Source: NCEH01 sp002257205 (lineage in GTDB: Bacteria > Pseudomonadota > Alphaproteobacteria > Rhizobiales > Xanthobacteraceae). Taken from it: DNA of 64,000 nt. The stretch lies in the NCBI RefSeq assembly GCF_043195105.1, contig NZ_JBAFWO010000001.1; one strand, given 5' to 3'. Made by a program: the position numbers and the translations under genes. Position 1 is the first letter of the stretch; each line of letters opens with the position of its first letter. Positions 61,608 to 64,000 of this stretch are shown here, one piece after another. The notes beneath the pieces were generated by a model. That model was not told the DNA's origin. It made no database searches and worked only from the letters and a program-made list of their open reading frames with translations.

Positions 61608-63938
61608 ATGAACATCAATGTTCGGCCCCAGGGCGCGCAAGGCGCCACACGCGGCATCGTGCGCGGCGGGGAGACCCTGAAGGAACATCGCGACCGCCTG
61701 ATGGAAGCGACCAAGCGCACCAAGCATTACGCAGGCCTTGAGAAGATGGAGCTGCGCGACAGCCAGCCCATCCATTACAACAAATTGTTCTCCCGCCTGC
61801 GCGCCGGCGTGGTGGATGCGCGCGAGACCGCCAAGAAAATCGCCGCCTCGCCCATCGTCGAGCAGGAGGGTGAACTGTGCTTCACCCTCTATAATGCGGC
61901 GGGCGACAGCATTCTCACCTCAACCGGCATCATCATCCATGTGGGAACCATGGGTGCGGCGATTAAATACATGATCGAGAACGACTGGGAGAGCAATCCC
62001 GGCATCAAGGACAAGGATATCTTCTGCAACAACGACTGCCTGATCGGGAACGTCCATCCCTGCGACATCCACACCATCGTGCCGATCTTCTGGGAGGGCG
62101 AGCTGATCGGCTGGGTCGGCGGCGTCACGCACGTCATCGATACCGGTTCGGTGGGGCCGGGCTCCATGTCCACCGGACAGGTGCAGCGCTTCGGCGACGG
62201 CTATCAGATCACCTGCCGCAAGGTGGGCGCAGACGACACGCTGTTCCGCGACTGGCTGCACGAAAGCCAGCGCATGGTGCGCACCACCCGCTATTGGATG
62301 CTGGACGAGCGCACCCGCATCGCCGGCTGCCACATGATCCGCAAGCTGGTGGAAGAGGTGGTCGCGGAAGAGGGCATCGAGGCCTATTGGAAGTTCGCCT
62401 ATGAGGCAGTCGAGCATGGCCGGCAGGGCCTGCAAAACCGCATCAAGGCCATGACCATTCCCGGCACCTACCGGCAGGTGGGCTTCGTGGACGTTCCTTA
62501 TGCCCATGAGGACGTGCGGGTGCCGTCCGACTTCGCCAAGATCGACACCATCATGCATTCGCCCTCGGAAATCACCATCCGCGGCGACGGCACGTGGCGG
62601 CTCGATTTCGAAGGCTCCAGCCGCTGGGGCTGGCACACCTACAATGCCCATCAGGTGAGCTTCACCTCGGGCATCTGGGTGATGATGACCCAGACCCTGA
62701 TCCCCTCCGAAATGATCAATGACGGGGCGGCCTACGGCACCGAATTCCGCCTGCCCAAGGGCACCTGGATGAACCCGGACGACCGCCGCGTCGCATTCTC
62801 CTATTCCTGGCACTTCCTGGTCTCGACCTGGACGGCGCTCTGGCGCGGCCTGTCGCGCTCCTATTTCGGGCGCGGCTATCTGGAGGAGGTGAATGCCGGC
62901 AACGCCAACACTTCCAACTGGCTGCAGGGCGGCGGCTTCAACCAATATGACGAGATCCATGCGGTGAACTCGTTCGAATGCGCCGCCAACGGCACCGGCG
63001 CCACCGCCGTGCATGACGGCCTTTCCCATGCCGCCGCCATCTGGAACCCGGAAGGCGACATGGGCGACATGGAGATCTGGGAACTGGCCGAGCCGCTGGT
63101 CTATCTCGGCCGCCAGATCAAGGCCTCCTCCGGCGGCGCCGGCAAGTATCGCGGCGGCTGCGGCTTCGAAAGCCTGCGCATGGTCTGGAACGCCAAGGAC
63201 TGGACCATGTTCTTCATGGGCAACGGCCACATGTCCTCGGACTGGGGGTTGATGGGCGGCTATCCCGCCGCCTCCGGCTATCGCTTCGCCGCCCATGACA
63301 CCGGGTTGAAGGAGCTGATCGCCTCCGGCGCGCCGCTGCCGTTCGGCGGCGATACCGATCCGCAGAACCCGGTGTGGGACGCGATGATGCCCGACGCCAA
63401 GATCAAGCGCGACAAGCAGGCCATCACCACCGAGGAGATGTTCAAGGATTACGACCTCTATCTCAATTACATGCGCGGCGGCCCCGGCTTCGGCGATCCG
63501 ATCGACCGGGATCCGCAGAGCGTGGTGGACGACATCAACGGCGGCTATCTGGTGGAGCGCTTCGCCCTTCAGGTCTATGGCGTCGTGGCGGAAAAGGGCG
63601 CGGACGGCACCTATGCCGTGGATGCTCCCGCCACCGCCGCGCGGCGCAAGGAGATCCGCGCCGAGCGGCTCGCCAAGTCTGTTCCCACCCGCGACTGGAT
63701 GAAGGGCGAGCGCGAGAAGATTCTCGCCAAGGACGCGGGCGACCACGTCAAGCAGATGTTCGCCTCGTCCTTCAAGCTCGGGCCTAAGTTCTTCAAGGAC
63801 TTCCAGACGTTCTGGGATCTTCCGGCGGAGTGGACGCTGTTGGAGGAAGAGATCGGCATCCCCCATTACGGCTCGCATTACCACATGGACGTGTCCGAGC
63901 TGCCCGACGTGAAGACCGTGCAATTCGTCGAACAATAA
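61608..63938 (+). CDS. acxB: Acetone carboxylase alpha subunit
   Basis: 776 residues from ATG 61608 (AAGGAAA upstream). Hydantoinase-B family. The Mn ligands reported for Xanthobacter acetone carboxylase are conserved at the same numbers: H150 and D153 in GNVHPCDIHT, and H175 in GGVTHVID. It carries the site that joins the acetone enolate to CO2, making acetoacetate. Full length, with the acxC ribosome site after it. Confidence 0.94.
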   Translation: MNINVRPQGAQGATRGIVRGGETLKEHRDRLMEATKRTKHYAGLEKMELRDSQPIHYNKLFSRLRAGVVDARETAKKIAASPIVEQEGELCFTLYNAAGDSILTSTGIIIHVGTMGAAIKYMIENDWESNPGIKDKDIFCNNDCLIGNVHPCDIHTIVPIFWEGELIGWVGGVTHVIDTGSVGPGSMSTGQVQRFGDGYQITCRKVGADDTLFRDWLHESQRMVRTTRYWMLDERTRIAGCHMIRKLVEEVVAEEGIEAYWKFAYEAVEHGRQGLQNRIKAMTIPGTYRQVGFVDVPYAHEDVRVPSDFAKIDTIMHSPSEITIRGDGTWRLDFEGSSRWGWHTYNAHQVSFTSGIWVMMTQTLIPSEMINDGAAYGTEFRLPKGTWMNPDDRRVAFSYSWHFLVSTWTALWRGLSRSYFGRGYLEEVNAGNANTSNWLQGGGFNQYDEIHAVNSFECAANGTGATAVHDGLSHAAAIWNPEGDMGDMEIWELAEPLVYLGRQIKASSGGAGKYRGGCGFESLRMVWNAKDWTMFFMGNGHMSSDWGLMGGYPAASGYRFAAHDTGLKELIASGAPLPFGGDTDPQNPVWDAMMPDAKIKRDKQAITTEEMFKDYDLYLNYMRGGPGFGDPIDRDPQSVVDDINGGYLVERFALQVYGVVAEKGADGTYAVDAPATAARRKEIRAERLAKSVPTRDWMKGEREKILAKDAGDHVKQMFASSFKLGPKFFKDFQTFWDLPAEWTLLEEEIGIPHYGSHYHMDVSELPDVKTVQFVEQ

Positions 63939-63945
63939 GCGCGCC

Positions 63946-63970
63946 GGGCACCGGCCGCGCGCCGGTGCCC
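63946..63970 (+). terminator. Intercistronic hairpin between acxB and acxC
   Basis: GGGCACCGGC (63946-63955) and GCCGGTGCCC (63961-63970) form a perfect 10-bp stem with a 5-nt loop. No T-run follows and the AGGAGG site of the next gene (63993-63998) lies close, so it is more likely an mRNA-stabilising or partial-termination element than a full stop. Confidence 0.65.
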
Positions 63971-64000
63971 TTCGTCTCAATCAGCAAAATTCAGGAGGAC

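Noticed and set aside
61920..63980. 686-codon minus-strand frame opposite acxB
   Set aside because: Same antisense effect over a conserved full-length gene.

Overview
This is a GC-rich, densely packed chromosomal segment from an alphaproteobacterium, most likely a member of the Xanthobacteraceae (Xanthobacter or a close relative). The best taxonomic marker is the acetone carboxylase locus at the right end: a sigma-54 activator, acxA, acxB, and the ribosome binding site of the next gene at the window edge. Gene order elsewhere (chorismate mutase-hisC-tyrC; Tim44-mltA-smr-HTH; ftsEX next to plsC/YdcF) fits the Hyphomicrobiales. No tRNA, rRNA, CRISPR or prophage was seen.

Layout. 1-2415: end of a surface-polysaccharide locus (GT4, GT2, sugar-phosphate transferase). 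2476-5414: three-gene aromatic amino acid operon. 5408-11652: housekeeping genes (DUF2125, ChaC-like cyclotransferase, PlsC, YdcF, FtsX/FtsE, phosphoribosyltransferase). 11872-15812: a large TIGR02302-type membrane protein and two paralogous PRC-barrel proteins. 15873-22167: five-gene periplasmic metal-uptake operon (imelysin, multicopper oxidase, di-haem DUF1111 protein, second imelysin, DUF1513). 22320-25475: regulator, Smr protein, MltA, Tim44-like protein. 25936-30211: tripartite tricarboxylate transporter (TctC, TctB, TctA) and glucokinase. 30212-32181: decayed accessory patch with a LysR fragment, an AT-richer stretch and a frameshifted IS110 transposase. 32182-33972: OpgH glucosyltransferase. 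34093-40124: an unusual biosynthetic cluster (MDR dehydrogenase, degenerate PTPS-like protein, GT4, methyltransferase, cytochrome b561, RibD-C reductase, RibA). 40298-44402: SDR, MarR/MATE pair, ketopantoate reductase. 44487-49440: cobalamin riboswitch and btuBFCD. 49515-55519: haem uptake and degradation (HO, HmuR, HmuTUV) with an Irr-box-like palindrome. 55721-56935: TDT transporter. 57262-63938: acxR, acxA, acxB.

How the genes work together. Three import systems for metals or metal complexes (an imelysin/oxidase iron or copper system, riboswitch-controlled cobalamin uptake, Irr-type haem uptake) lie within 40 kb. The acetone locus reads as a self-contained inducible module: AcxR (with a GAFTGA sigma-54 contact motif) sits just upstream of a -24/-12 promoter that precedes acxA.

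The most promising candidate for an undescribed system is the 34.1-40.1 kb cluster. GTP cyclohydrolase II and a RibD-type reductase would make a pyrimidine precursor. A PTPS-fold protein without the usual catalytic residues, a glycosyltransferase, a methyltransferase and a dehydrogenase, tightly spaced or ATGA-coupled, look like tailoring steps. The product is unknown; a glycosylated or methylated pterin- or pyrimidine-like compound is my inference.
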